DNA from: Romanomermis culicivorax
Taxonomy: Eukaryota; Nematoda; Enoplea; Mermithida; Mermithidae
NCBI GenBank assembly: GCA_963922205.1
Contig: CAWUHX010000137.1
Span: 744,001-808,000 of the forward strand
Length of the DNA: 64,000 nt
Direction of reading: 5' to 3'
Each line of letters opens with the position of its first letter. Within the stretch, counting starts at the first letter, position 1. Position numbers and translations under genes: made by a program. Positions 32,338-43,560 of the stretch are shown piece after piece. The notes under the pieces were generated by a model, which saw only the letters and a program-made list of their open reading frames with translations, ran no database searches and had not been told where the DNA came from.

Positions 32338-32690
32338 CCTCAAGCTGTTAATTGGAAACTCACAATGAACTCGATATCCAGATAAGGCCAAGTCGTCTTC
32401 AGTAATATCCATTGGTCTCCCTGTTGGCGCCCACCTCCGCTTATAATGCGAGGGTAATAATAATAAATAATTATGTAAATATAAAATATGAAAAGGCATC
32501 CTCATCTATTAGCATAGTTAGTACAACAACAACTAAGAGAATATGACATAACACGGTAAATCTGTAAGAATGAATAATTTGTAAGAATGAATTATCATTC
32601 TTCCTTATGTGATATTGTGGCATCGCTCTGGTCTTCAATTTTGCATAGATATGGGATGACTGCTACCTTAAGAACATCGTCATCATATGG
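32338..32690 (+). repeat. Family D, right half
   Basis: It continues from the duplicated CCTCAAGC through 'cagtaatatccattggtctc' to 'gcatagatatgggatgactg', matching the end of the copies at 4628 and 42317. The next 210 bases hold nothing recognised. Confidence 0.55.
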
Positions 32691-32910
32691 GGTACCTGTA
32701 AGAGTCAGGTCGGCCTGCTCTCTCGCCTGAAGGGAGTGATCGCCTTGAGCCGATGGAATTTTCCTCCACATTGCCAGTCGTCAATTGTCACTGTCCATTA
32801 GAGTACGAGAGGCTTTGACCAAAAATAAGGATTGAAGGACGATCATTATCCAATAGTGAAATAAGAGAAAAGGCAACGAAATCAGAATAATAGTTTATTG
32901 TAATGAAACG

Positions 32911-33282
32911 GGACCTTTTGTAGTAGTTCCCTACCACTATTTTTTCATATTTTTTTCATTCTTTTAGTTTTTCGGCGATTTTTTTTGTCATCAGGTAGGT
33001 TTCGAACCTGCAACCTTTTGATTCAAAAACTCCAGTGCGTTACCACTGAGCCAAACACTCAGTTAAAAATCAACCTTTTAATTCCCATTTATTATTTTCA
33101 TTATCCTAAGCCTAAGCCTAAGCCTAAGCCTAAGCCTAAGCCTAAGCCTAAGCCTAAGCCTAAGCCTAAGCCTAAGCCTAAGCCTAAGCCTAAGCCTAAG
33201 CCTAAGCCTAAGCCTAAGCCTAAGCCTAAGCCTAAGCCTAAGCCTAAAAAAAATAGTGGTGGTGAACTACTACAAAAGGTCC
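32911..33282 (-). mobile_element. Telomere-repeat-carrying TIR element, copy 2
   Basis: 372 bp, same layout as copy 1. TIR GGACCTTTTGTAGTAGTTC is at the left and its complement at the right. A perfect 8-bp duplication ATGAAACG lies at 32903-32910 and 33283-33290. On the minus strand a tRNA-like module (about 32993-33062) has exact Pol III boxes, A box TGGCTCAGTGG and B box GGTTCGAAACC. The array of about 24 CCTAAG units lies at 33105-33247. The internal leader ('ttcggcgatttttttt') and linker ('aaaatcaaccttttaattcc') are nearly identical to copy 1. The acceptor stem does not pair, so the tRNA part is a Pol III promoter-like fossil. Confidence 0.9.
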
Positions 33283-33544
33283 ATGAAACGACCGATAACA
33301 AACTACAAGAAATAACAGGAGCGAGTGGCAATAGAATCACTCAATGACCCAGGAAAGAAGACTTGGTCAATAGAAGGCAGAGACAGACGGTAATGAAAAA
33401 ACATACTAAATTCCCCTTAACATTAACTTATACTTCTGTGAAAATTTTAGAAGCAGCAATAATTTACATAAAATAGTCACATAAAGAGACAGACTGAAAA
33501 TAACTGGAAATGAAAAACATCTATAAACTATCACATTAAGTTAC
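33283..33544. other. Non-coding stretch
   Basis: Nothing recognised. Confidence 0.3.
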
Positions 33545-33900
33545 AGTAAAGAATATTTTGACGCTCATGTTGTATGAACAACCTGCTCACACCACAGGTG
33601 TGACCAAGGCTCAACAAACATGACCGAATTCAGAATCCACGCACTGGGAGGGAGAAACATCAGTCTTATGACAGAAATTTTATCCCTCGCCCCTTGGAGC
33701 AAAAGAGTGCCCAAGTACTGTCATCAGTGTTGGAGGGCTTCCTGGATGGCGCTCGAGTTGTCCCACCACCACCGGTCAGTGTGGCCTTAGGTGTGACCAT
33801 TCCGATCATGGGTCAACAAAAATGACCGGATTTGAAACCTGTGGACTGTAAGAATTGTTTTTCATGGGAGAGAGTCCTATTACATCATTAGTTTATTGGT
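33545..33900 (-). mobile_element. TRIM, second copy, diverged, both LTRs
   Basis: On the minus strand an LTR begins near 33860 and ends with the complement of TGTTGGAGGG at 33728. The 45-bp insert (33683-33727) follows, recognisably the same as in the pol TRIM (complement of TCCCTCGCCCCTTGGAGC at the PPT side, CAG at the PBS side). A second LTR with 'aggtgtgaccaaggctcaac' follows at about 33570-33640. It supports the short internal region as a real, inherited feature of the family. Confidence 0.75.
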
Positions 33901-35604
33901 GCACTGGAAGTTTCATGCATTCTGGCTATATTTGGCCAATGGTAGACATTTTTGATTTGCACTACCTCCTGTATTGAATTTGTGTAAATTTATTCGATCT
34001 AAGGAACACTCATTAAAAAATTTATTTAGGAAGGTTTCAAGGCGGTGATTCATAAGTCATTAGACGTCAAAATGCAAGACAAGATTATAAAAGACCTGAA
34101 TGACAAAATGTGAATAGTTTTTTCGACATAGCACTTTCCAAGAGATCTTGCCCTGAAAATGTAAGTACAGAGCCTTTCACTCACAAAATGTGTGGAATTG
34201 TTGATGTTAGGCTGCTCAAACACCGCAAATTCGGCCACGTTACCACAATCTCATGCACCCTATGAAATTTATCAATTTGCTACACTTATCATGATTTAAT
34301 TCAAATTTGCATGAAAAAATACTTTTGAGCGTCCTGTGGGATCTCATCCATGCCAGTGTAATCCTATGGGTGAAGTTATTTGGTGACATTTCAGTCAACT
34401 TTCATAACTCCCAAAATCTCCACAAAGGGGCCCCCATAGAGAAAAATGACGAATTTAGCCGGTCAACATTGGGAATATACAATTCGAGACTCAATGAAAA
34501 CAGAAATCATTCTTTTTCCAATTCTTCGTTTAATGTCACTAATGTTCAAGTTGATGTTTTTTTAAAAATTTGTCCTCCACACGCACCATAAATCTGAAAA
34601 AATAATTGAGTAATTCTATTATTAATTTTAAACATTATTTTCCGGCTTCAAATTAATAGAATTTTCGACAACTTTAGAATGCAATATAGTCGTTAACTGA
34701 AAAACATGCATAATTATAAAAATCGAAACTTTGTGCACTTTTCAAAATATTTTTTGCGATTTAAATTTAAAAAATAGAATGAAAAAATTTTAATTCTTCA
34801 CGAATTTTATTTGGACACACCGTTCGATTGCATTTCACACTCCCTTGTTTATGCTTGATTAGTCTTTTATTAGGACCCATGCTGACGCGACTTTTGCTTA
34901 ATTAATGAGCTGCAACCATACGTAGGGCAATAAAAGGTACACTTTACTTTGCGGCTGCAAAACTTTCCAACCTAAAGTAGTGCACAAAAAAATACGCCTT
35001 AACATAATCTAAAGGCTTAGAGTTAAAAAATCAGAATCCATTGGGCTTTTGCTGTGTTTTTAGCTTCAATTTGACGACTTCTCTTACCTATACATTATTC
35101 TACTATAAGTTGAACTCTTCTCGTCTTGGAGACCTATTGGGTAAAGTTAGCGTTCTCCAGTTACAGAGAACAAAGGAGAGTCGCAAAGTTTTTGTTTACC
35201 TTGTGCATAAATCTCTCTGCGCTTGAATAAAAGCTCCAGAGGCATCATAGAATCAGACTTCACACCCATACATCAATACTAACTTACTATTCACAGGAAC
35301 CGCTTCAAGTTTTTTCAGCGTGTTTCACATAGCAAATGCCGATGTAGTGTTGATAGGACCTGTGTAAAACCTGGAAGGCTTGCAGAAAATCTGACGGGCT
35401 AAAGATACGTTAATTTTTGGGATTAAGTCCGAGAAGTCTATTAAGCCTAAGCATTATTCGTGATGCCTAACTCCAAAATTTGTTTGATTCGGGAGACTCC
35501 GACTTCATCTTATACTCCCGGGATCAGAGGCTTGACGCACATCGAGGCAGGTTTCGATTTTGGATTTTGCCTGGGCCTGAGCTAATCTTGCACATTTCGT
35601 TTAT
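33901..35604. other. AT-rich non-coding stretch
   Basis: No gene, RNA or clear repeat. The 94-codon frame at 34307-34591 has no recognisable product. Confidence 0.35.
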
Positions 35605-35955
35605 GATCGTGTGTTGACTCTATGCCACCATTCCGATTCGGCCACTATGTCATTTCAGCAACTTTTTATCACATGGAGTATTGATTAAGCCAACTGTATC
35701 ATTTCAGCTACCGAGTCGATTCAGCCACCATAAGTTTATGTATTCATAAATACTTGTACACCAGTAGTGATTTAGCATCAGAAATAAATTGTAAATAACC
35801 TTTGTTTTCAAACGAAAAAATATTCGGTTTTCTATTCACTTTTATTTTTGTAGCTTTACGAGGAGAAAAAGAGAAGTGGCCAAATTGAGACAGTGGCTGA
35901 AAGATCTCAGGGGATCGACATTCCGTATTGAAACCTGGTGACTGAATTATATCTA
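35605..35955. mobile_element. Small foldback-like element (phrase TTCAGCCACC)
   Basis: The left part has 'ccgattcggccactatg', 'catttcagc' and 'gattcagccaccataag'. The right part has the inverse, 'gtggccaaattgagacagtggctgaaag' in pieces. It is short, decayed and boundaries are uncertain. Confidence 0.4.
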
Positions 35956-36094
35956 TCATTGCATAATATCATACCTAATTGTCTGTGACACACAGGTTCT
36001 TGAAAACCATGTTTCAGTGAAGCATACAGCTGTTCATCATGCGTCCTGCCTGCGCACATCATCACTACTACAACCAAAATTTCCGAACTATGCA

Positions 36095-36135
36095 CGTGAA
36101 TCAAATAGCGCAGCTGGTAGCATAGCGAAGTCTAT
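36095..36135 (+). repeat. tRNA-derived SINE, 5' half
   Basis: ATAGCGCAGCTGGTAGCATAGC is an A-box-like tRNA D-arm. The matching 3' half is at 37202, separated by foldback FB-1. Confidence 0.55.
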
Positions 36136-37201
36136 TCCCAAGTCAGTGATTCTCAAGTGAACGATTCCCATGTGAGCGATTCCGAATTGAGCGAATTCCG
36201 AATTTAGGAAATTCCCAATTGAGCGATTTCCCATGTGAGTGAATTCCCAATTGGGCGATAACAAACGAGCTATCGAGATTGCAATAACACTTTCTACATT
36301 TTTTGCTTCTTCATCTTAAAATTTTCTTCGTATGTATTTCTTTTTTCTTTCCTTTTCTGTGTGTATTGCTTATGTTTTCGTTTATGTATATTCTTACATT
36401 TTCAGCTTTTGTCTGTGGTTTCTTTCATTTTTTTCCTTCTTGTCATCTAAATTTTTCTTTCGTGATACAATACTTTACAAGTTGTCACTAAATAACTTTA
36501 GTCTCCCACGTAATTCTTGTACCTACAGTTCCGCATGCTTGAGTCTTTCGTCGTTGTAAGTGTGAAAATCTTAATAAAAAAGATAAACAAAAGAATGCTG
36601 GAAGAAACAAAACATCAAGAGAAAGGAAACGTCACCAAAAATGAAGACATAAAGAATAAGTGAAAATAAGTGGAGAAGCATCAGAAAAAAACGTGAAAAA
36701 ACTGACGAGGAAGAAGAATAAACATAGAGAAAGCAGCAAGAAAGAAAAAATTGTGAAAAAAATAACAAAAAAGAAAGAATCATGAGAATAGAAAAAGAGA
36801 AAGATAGAGAAGAAAAAGAGAAAAACTAAGATAAAAAGAAAGTAAAAATGAAGAAAAATCACGAAGAATAAAATTAAATAGGATATAGAGCGTACCGAAT
36901 TGTATAAAAATTATACGGGAAACTATGCTCATTAAAAATGACAACTTTTAATGTATTGTACCATGAGCAGAAAAGAAAAAAATAGATGACAATAAAAAAG
37001 AAAATGAAACAAAGAAGGGGCAAAAGATGAAAACGTAAAAACATAAATGAAAATATAAACAATACATACAGAAAACGAAGAACAAAGAAAAACATACAAA
37101 AAAATACAAGGTAAAAAAGGAAAAAATAGTGCTATTACATTCTCGATCGCTGTTTTGGAATCGCCCGATTAGGAATTCGCTCACATGAGAATACGCCCAT
37201 T
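36136..37201. mobile_element. Foldback element FB-1 (phrase GAGCGATTCCCA)
   Basis: The left end (36136-36262) is a tandem of about 17-bp phrases such as GTGAGCGATTCC and AATTGAGCGATTTCCC. The right end (about 37140-37201) has the inverse (GGAATCGCCCGATTAGGAAT, CGCTCACATGAG). Inside, pyrimidine-rich (36300-36500) and purine-rich (36900-37130) arms are also mutual complements over about 200 bp. Similar 10-11-bp flanks (gcgaagtctat and gcgtgactat) suggest a target duplication. There is no real coding frame; the Phe-rich frames are low complexity. Confidence 0.75.
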
Positions 37202-37250
37202 GCGTGACTATCTTGTATGCAGAATGTCGAGAGTTCGAACCCCTGGATTC
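37202..37250 (+). repeat. tRNA-derived SINE, 3' half
   Basis: CTTGTATGCAGAATGTCGAGAGTTCGAACCCC is the anticodon arm to B box of the tRNA-like unit begun at 36095. The tandem SINE heads at 43.0-43.5 kb share CTTGTATGCGGAAGGTCGA. Confidence 0.55.
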
Positions 37251-37261
37251 AACCACATGGA

Positions 37262-37385
37262 TTTAGGCGCATGAGGCCTAGGCGATTGGTCGGGTCCTGA
37301 TTATGATGGACACATCTACCCTGACGCTGACTAGTGGAGGGAGCTACAGCATGTCCAGAAGCTTCACATCACTGTTAGCCCCTGA
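37262..37385 (+). repeat. TRIM LTR relic, plus orientation
   Basis: 'gattggtcgggtcctg', 'gacacatctaccctgacgc' and 'gtggagggagctacagc' follow the order of the TRIM LTR right half but are strongly diverged. Confidence 0.5.
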
Positions 37386-37696
37386 CAGGCACCACCTATT
37401 TTTTCAGTATGGGAATGGAGTTTTCACATATCCAACCGGGGGACTTGAGATAGCAGTCCCCACTGCGTAACGTACAAAATAGAGAGTAATGCTCCTTCTT
37501 GTAACATCGGCCGTACGTTGATCCCCAAGATTTGCCAATCATATGACTTGCTTAGGGTTAACCATGGAAATCCATCTATTTGGATTAGAAAAGAAACTGA
37601 AAAATTGATGTTTTTTGGACGAAGATTTCCTTTTTATCCATGTTTTCTTAATTTGAAATATTTTCCTGAAATCATATTTGAAGCGTATTCATAATC

Positions 37697-37935
37697 TGTT
37701 TTTCCTGAAATGCTTCTAAATAATAAAAGTCGAAAGCAAGTACTATTCCATATTTTTACGATTTTCTGCTGAACCATACGTAACAACAAACTGCAAATTT
37801 GTGAGCTTACTCAACCAGTCGTTAGCATTTTTTTAAGCAACAAATCTTACTGCAAAAGCTTTGCGTGAACGATTTTGACTCTACTACTGATTGTTGTCAT
37901 TATTCATTTTGGAGGCATTTCATAAAAAACAGACG
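37697..37935 (-). repeat. MITE family B, reverse copy
   Basis: Ends CTGTTTTTCCTGAAATGCTTC and AGGCATTTCATAAAAAACAG with the core 'gtgaacgattttgac'. The 37386-37696 stretch before it holds nothing recognised. Confidence 0.55.
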
Positions 37936-38111
37936 ATAATTATTTAAATGTTACCATCGCCATAATATACATTTGTTTCAGGTGCAGTTTTAAGTTTACT
38001 ATAATATTGAGCATTCTGTCGGATTCAAAAACTCCTCTCACTACTCTTACCATAATGCATCTTTTCTGGTCAAATTCTTCTTAGTTTATCAGAAAATGGA
38101 GATAATAAATC

Positions 38112-38365
38112 TATAGTCTGCTTTTTATAAAATGCTTCCAAATGGAAAAGTGACACAAATCAGTGCTGTCGTCAAAATCGTTTACATAGAGCTCTCACCG
38201 TAAAATGTTTCACTCGAAAAGTTTTTAAAGGTGAGATCAGTACGCTCACAAATTTCTAGTCCTATACGATATATTGTTTATCAGAAAATTGTGAAAATCT
38301 GAAATACTACTTGCTTTCCACTTTCATTATTTAGAAGCATTTCTAGAAAAACAAACTATACATAC
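38112..38365 (+). repeat. MITE family B, full copy
   Basis: TAGTCTGCTTTTTATAAAATGC ... 'cgtttacatagagctctc' ... 'gaagcatttctagaaaaaca'. This is one of the best preserved copies. Confidence 0.65.
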
Positions 38366-40264
38366 TTTTCCGCATGAAGCTTTTCGTCATTTGGGGAAAA
38401 GAGCTCAAAATTCTTTCAGCTATTTTCTGCAAGTCACTTTTTTCACGTAAAAATATGAACCGATGCTTTATTTATGCTTTTTTGAATTTGAATATTTTAA
38501 TATTTCTTTTGAGCGATGGATGACATATACATCTGGTGACTTGGAATTCTTCTACATGAATCTACTGTACAATTTTTCATTAAAAAATTTTTTGAGTGTT
38601 AGTGGAGTGTTGTCACAATGTTTTAGTTCCAGCCCACGCAAAGCTTGACAGATCGTGCAGAAAATATAAGTACTCGGTTTTCGGATTCATTATTTTCAAG
38701 GAATTTATCAAAAACAGACCATATTTTTGCTACAGTTTGAGCATCAGTCCATCCGGAGCATTAGTCACAGGCTCCAGGCAAGCAACAAAGAATTGAAATT
38801 CTTGAACACGTTTTGTCGTTGTATTATTCTGATAATGTGGTAATCATTTTTGAAATGTCAGAAGCTTACATTCGCAAAATTCAAAAATTTTATAAACTGC
38901 AGGGGGATACTGCGAAATTAAATTACGTGGCTAATTAAGATCACGGTAGCTTCCAGTGCTGCGAGTAAATGTCCTTTCAGCACAACAAGACATGTTATTA
39001 CAAATTTGTGATCGGAAAAATTGATGATATGATATGTAACGACCAGTTTTGAGAAGCACTTTACTTTATCCAATTAGGGACGGTGGTTACAACAGGCGGC
39101 ACGGGGATATGGTGGGGGGATACGGATAGGGGCGATACGAATAACAATCGATGGCTGCTTTGGGACGTCGATAACAATACAGGAACAACGCAGTCTCAGC
39201 TTGCAAATAATTAACGGCCTCGGTTTAACTGCTTTCATATAAAAAACGGCACTTGCAAATAAGACGAAAGATCGCGGAAAACGAGAAATTGAGAATTACG
39301 AATATCAATAAAATCATGCTTTGCTTCTCTTTAAATACGACGTTTTTGGCCACTCCCTGGGCGTCGCGGGAGGTCTTGCTTCTGTCCATCTTCTTCCGCC
39401 AATCGCTGCTTCCTGCTTTACTATTCTCCCTAATTTAGTCACGCCCTTTAATGCTTTTCTAGTACGGCATGCTTTTCGTGTCTTGCTTGTTTCCTACAGT
39501 GAGCTTAGCCACACCTCTGTGCTTCTGTGCATGCTTCTGTATCTGTTTCCTCTGTGTACACATGTTTTGTGGGACCGTTGCTACCGTTGCACTTGAGACT
39601 ACTGTCTGGCGGGGCTTTTACTTTTTACTGTGTGCAAGTGTTGTTTACGATTTCCATGAGGAATTTCGGTAGCTGTGGAATGTGTAGTTGTAGTTTAGTG
39701 TAGGTTCTAGGGGACCAGCTGCCGTTTGTGCAAATTAATTGGGGCGTCTTAATTGGGTCAATAGCGGCTACCGGGGTGTGGAAGGATCAAAATAAAGCAC
39801 TTCACGTAATTTTACAGGAATGTTTGGGTGTGAATCCCAGACACCCTTGAGACGATAAATTATGAAAATGAAATAATGTTTAATAAATGACTATGACATA
39901 CAGTATGCTATATATTTACAGTACTGCGTTAGCAGGTACGTTACAGATATATCTTGATGAATAGATTCCGATTCGCTTCCATTTGGAGTCATATGTTTTG
40001 CATTATTGCAACTTTTCCATGATATGCGACACACTTTTAAAAATTTGAGCTTTTACGGACCGGGCCGGACCCGAGTCACATTCTTGTGGCCCGCGCAGAT
40101 CCCTACTATCGTGATTTCAAAACTAGATAAATGCAAAACTTATGCAAATTAAACTCTGCCTTTTCGAACTGAATTTTTGAAAGCTCAGTCAATAAATTTT
40201 GTGAAACTAATGTGAATACCTTAAAATGACTAGGTAGATTACTTTGAAATATCAGACGCAGTGA
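38366..40264. other. Non-coding stretch with one candidate terminal exon
   Basis: After the acceptor-like ttatccaattag (39078) a GC-rich run reads GGYNRRHGDMVGGYG-stop (to about 39129), and a polyadenylation-like AATAAA lies at about 39308. It could be a last exon of a Gly/Tyr-rich protein, but no upstream exon was found, so I leave it uncalled. No other feature recognised. Confidence 0.25.
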
Positions 40265-40610
40265 GAACTTAAAAAATTATGTTCAGTTTGGCACACAGTT
40301 TTCATGGAGTGGAAAGATTTGTACTGTAGAAAAACGCTGAATTTCTCCATTACAATTCGAACGCCAAAATCATAAAAAGACCACGCTTCCTATTCACTTT
40401 TGATTTCCATAGAATCGTGTTTGACACCTGTGTGTTACTCGATAAATCTTGACCATTCAACGAGGTTATGGGATGAACATTTCAGCTCTTTTGTCTACCG
40501 CTCATAAACGAAAAATTTTCCTCATTCCTTACAGTAATAAGCCTCACCAGTTTTTCTGTGTTGAACCAACTTTCATGGGAGCACTCAATCGATAATTTTT
40601 TGAGTATAAT
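40265..40610 (+). repeat. MITE family A
   Basis: 'atgttcagtttggcacac', 'ttgtactgtagaaaaacgc', 'agaatcgtgtttgacacc', 'attccttacagtaataagcc' and the end 'catgggagcactcaatcg' follow the family order. Confidence 0.6.
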
Positions 40611-41471
40611 ACTAGGTAGATTAGGGTTCAAACTGGGATTTACTTATTACATTTCAAATTTTTTTTCTATTTCTATTTTTCATTTTTCTATTTTGTTGTA
40701 TTTACGTCCTTGTTCTGTCTAGCCTTATTTTTATTCCATTTTACTGTCTCTCTGCTCTTTCTTTTCCGCTTCATTGTCCTGCATGTTTTTCTGAGTAACT
40801 ACGGAACTTAATTCCGTCCAAAATTTTGCGTCATGCTTTGCGTCATACAAAAAAAAATTTTTAATGCCTGTATGATTTAAAATACAAGCAGTCCCGGCCC
40901 ATCCCTATAGTAGAAACCACGTCCAGTACAGGAATGTAGAAAAAGAAACTAAATGACAGAATTTCACAAACATTTATATTTATGACGTTAAAAATTCTTC
41001 TTTAACTTTATTTAAGTCCTTTACTATAATTTTTGGTATTTTAAATCTTTAAAATTAGTTGTGAGAATAAACTTTCGCTTTTACATATCTTTCGTGTTCC
41101 TGCGCTTTTTAAATTTTCGGCTGCACTTTTGGAACACTTGCTGCCCTTTTGACTCCCATTCTAGATCGATCAATGATGTATAAATTAGGCTTTTACTGCC
41201 TAAGCGAAGTTGTGAATAACCCATAGCCAAAAACTTTAGCAAAAAGCGGGCAAAGTTCTCCAAACTGATCACTAGAATTAAAGGTCCACAAAGATTGGAT
41301 CTTCTGGGTAATATCATTGGTCCAATTCGTCTTCGATTCCCCCACTTCATCAAAAATAATTAGGTGAAATATTAATAAATGAATATGTAAATCAAGGCGG
41401 CGTCCATACTTTTAATTGACGTGGAATAATGATAACAAAGTTGACGACGTACAGTGCGGCTCGAAAGTTAA
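40611..41471. other. Non-coding stretch
   Basis: Pyrimidine-rich part at 40650-40790 similar in texture to foldback cores. No gene recognised. Confidence 0.3.
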
Positions 41472-41683
41472 ATGCCCATTTATACTTGCCTTTTCCGACG
41501 GAACGTAATGCAATCGACGGAACAAAACCGAACGAAAGGCAAATTTTCGTTTCGTTCGGTTGAAGGTTACCATCGGTCGTTTTCCGAAAAATTAAAGTTA
41601 TCCTTTCCGACTTTTCGAACTGAACGTTTCAAGCTGTTGACGATTCGTTCCGTTCCGTCGGAAAAGGCAAGTATAAATGAGCC
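41472..41683. mobile_element. 212-bp MITE with TTAA flanks
   Basis: CATTTATACTTGCCTTTTCC followed by GACGGAACG at the left matches exactly its complement at the right (CGTTCCGTCGGAAAAGG then CAAGTATAAATG). TTAA lies on both sides (41468-41471 and 41684-41687), the target of piggyBac-type elements. A 3-bp TTA/TAA duplication of PIF/Harbinger type is also possible. Non-coding. Confidence 0.75.
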
Positions 41684-41687
41684 TTAA

Positions 41688-42316
41688 GACGCACTTTGTA
41701 AAGTTCGATTTTCCGAAAAAATTGATCAACTTGGAAATAAGTTTATTCAAAAAATACTTTACAGACTACGACATGATTGATACCGTTCGGTAGCTCATTC
41801 ATTTTTCTATTAATGCGTGTATATCGTTGGCAAATTTTTCTCACGCCTAGCAGTAAGATTACAGAGAGCTGTTAAAGAATTTTGTATCATTTCTGTGAGC
41901 GATTTAATGATTAATTCGAAATATTTTCTTGTGGAACTTACGCTTTTAACTCATTGTGACCTTATTTAGTTTTCTATGCTGATTCTAATGATGCATAAAA
42001 TTATGATCGTAGCTAAAAAATTGAATGGAATACATTCAATATATCAAGATCAATTATTGTAATTGTATTTGTCTTTAAATTTGCTTGTTTGTTAGCGCAA
42101 GTTAGGCTTAGAATCGGAATATCAGAAATGAAAGATTAGAATATTAGAATCATTACAATCGGGTCTATTCCAATTCTAATAGTTGCTAATTGTGCTATGA
42201 TATTTTAATCATAACTGAAAAATTCCTATTACGCTTAAAGTATTTTAAGTAAATTAGTATCCAGCGTGGAAAATTCAGAAAAGTGTTATGTTAGAAAGTC
42301 TTTGCTGAAGTCCGAG
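41688..42316. other. AT-rich non-coding stretch
   Basis: Nothing recognised. Confidence 0.3.
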
Positions 42317-42845
42317 GATGTCAGCAATATGACTAAAGAGTCTATTGCCTTGTACCAAACTAGCTACCGTAGGTCACTCAAATGAGCTTCCTATTGGTAA
42401 AGGCTGATACAGTGCAACAGTTCTTTAGCAGATCTAACACAACCTTCAGTTGCTATACAGCAACTGGAATACAACAGCTTGCACCTGAAAAACTACCAGA
42501 ATACTCCAGAGAACCTTACCCAATAGTTCTCGTAAAAGTCGGGGATGTGAGACGCTGCTGCAGAAAAATATATGTGGCCCAATATAAATCTTGATTGCCA
42601 CCAAACAATCGATAAATAAACAACAAGCATCTGTTCCACTTTATTGGCGTAACAGAACAATAACAAAAAATGTCGGTCGGGCGGCTCACAATACACATAA
42701 ATTTATAAGAATGATCATAACGTATCACATATTGCCTTATAAAGGCAGTCATGCCCACGTAATGATGCCTTCTTGCCATTTTCACAATTTGCATGGATGG
42801 GATGCCTGCTACCGTAAGTGCATCCCCAACAAAAGTGGAAGTTTC
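42317..42845 (+). repeat. Family D, full copy
   Basis: 'cagcaatatgactaaagag', 'cgtaggtcactcaaatgagc', 'cagtgcaacagttcttt', and the end 'gcatggatgggatgcctgc..ccgtaagtgcatcccc'. Confidence 0.6.
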
Positions 42846-42889
42846 GAATGCGAGGATTAACCCTGGAAAATTTTCATTAAGCATGTCAT

Positions 42890-43560
42890 GTCTGAGCATG
42901 ATGAACAGTTGGATGCACCACCATATCACTTATATCCCATTGTTGGAGGAAGGTGCATCGACACTTACCACATCAGACATCCAAATGGACGTGGCTGGCA
43001 CATCAAAAAATGCTTATTTATAGGCCTGAACTATCGACCTTCTGCATACAAGGAAGATGTGTTACTAAATGCATTAACCGAGCTCATGATTGGCTCGGAC
43101 ATTGCATTTGTAGTGGTAGTGTGAGCTGTTCTGGGCACATGATGAACAGTTGAATACACCGGTACAAAACCCCTCCCACTTTGAGGACTAAGGACCCTAA
43201 ACAGCCGCCAAAGTAGTATGCCCAAATCAGCTTGGTTAGGGGCTAGAACCCTCGACCTTCCGCATACAAGCCGGGCGCATAACCAACTGCTCCAATGGAG
43301 CCACATGGATGGTTTGGAAATCGTAGTTGTAGTGGTGGTGTTTGCCGAGCAGGCCACATGATGAGCAGTCGAAGAGGAAAAGCCTTGAACAACACCAATA
43401 TTGTATGCTCAAATCTCAATGGCCAGCGCGCCAGAAAAATAACACTCGGTTGCGGGCTCGAGCCTTCGACCCTCACCTCAGATGGGTGGTTCAAAGATTG
43501 TGGTTTTGATGGTGGTGGTGCTGGTGGCTTGCACTCGGAGCAAATCGCTCTATGAACAGC
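42890..43560 (-). repeat. Tandem tRNA-derived SINE units
   Basis: Three units spaced about 205 bp apart. On the minus strand each has a tRNA-like head; the middle one (about 43240-43310) is best, with TTGGAGCAGTTGGTTATGCG and GGTCGAGGGTTCTAGCCCC. The anticodon-loop context is CTTGTAT, which resembles tRNA-Thr(TGT) without proof. Each head is followed by a body containing 'catcatgtg' and 'ctgttc'. Tandem SINEs like this arise by unequal exchange. Confidence 0.6.

Noticed and set aside
32993..33062. Functional tRNA gene on minus
   Set aside because: A and B boxes are good, but acceptor and anticodon stems do not pair; tRNA-derived fossil inside a transposon.
29523..33347. KPKPKP frames starting MSSGRFRTCNLLIQK at 29523 and 32985
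   Set aside because: They run through the tRNA-like module and CCTAAG array of the two GGACC elements; the shared N-terminus is the transposon, not a protein.
36303..37095. Phe/Ser-rich membrane-like frames on both strands
   Set aside because: Low-complexity pyrimidine/purine arms of foldback FB-1; frames exist on both strands by composition.
39079..39129. Terminal exon encoding GGYNRRHGDMVGGYG
   Set aside because: Only 17 codons, no partner exon found; kept as a note in the stretch entry.
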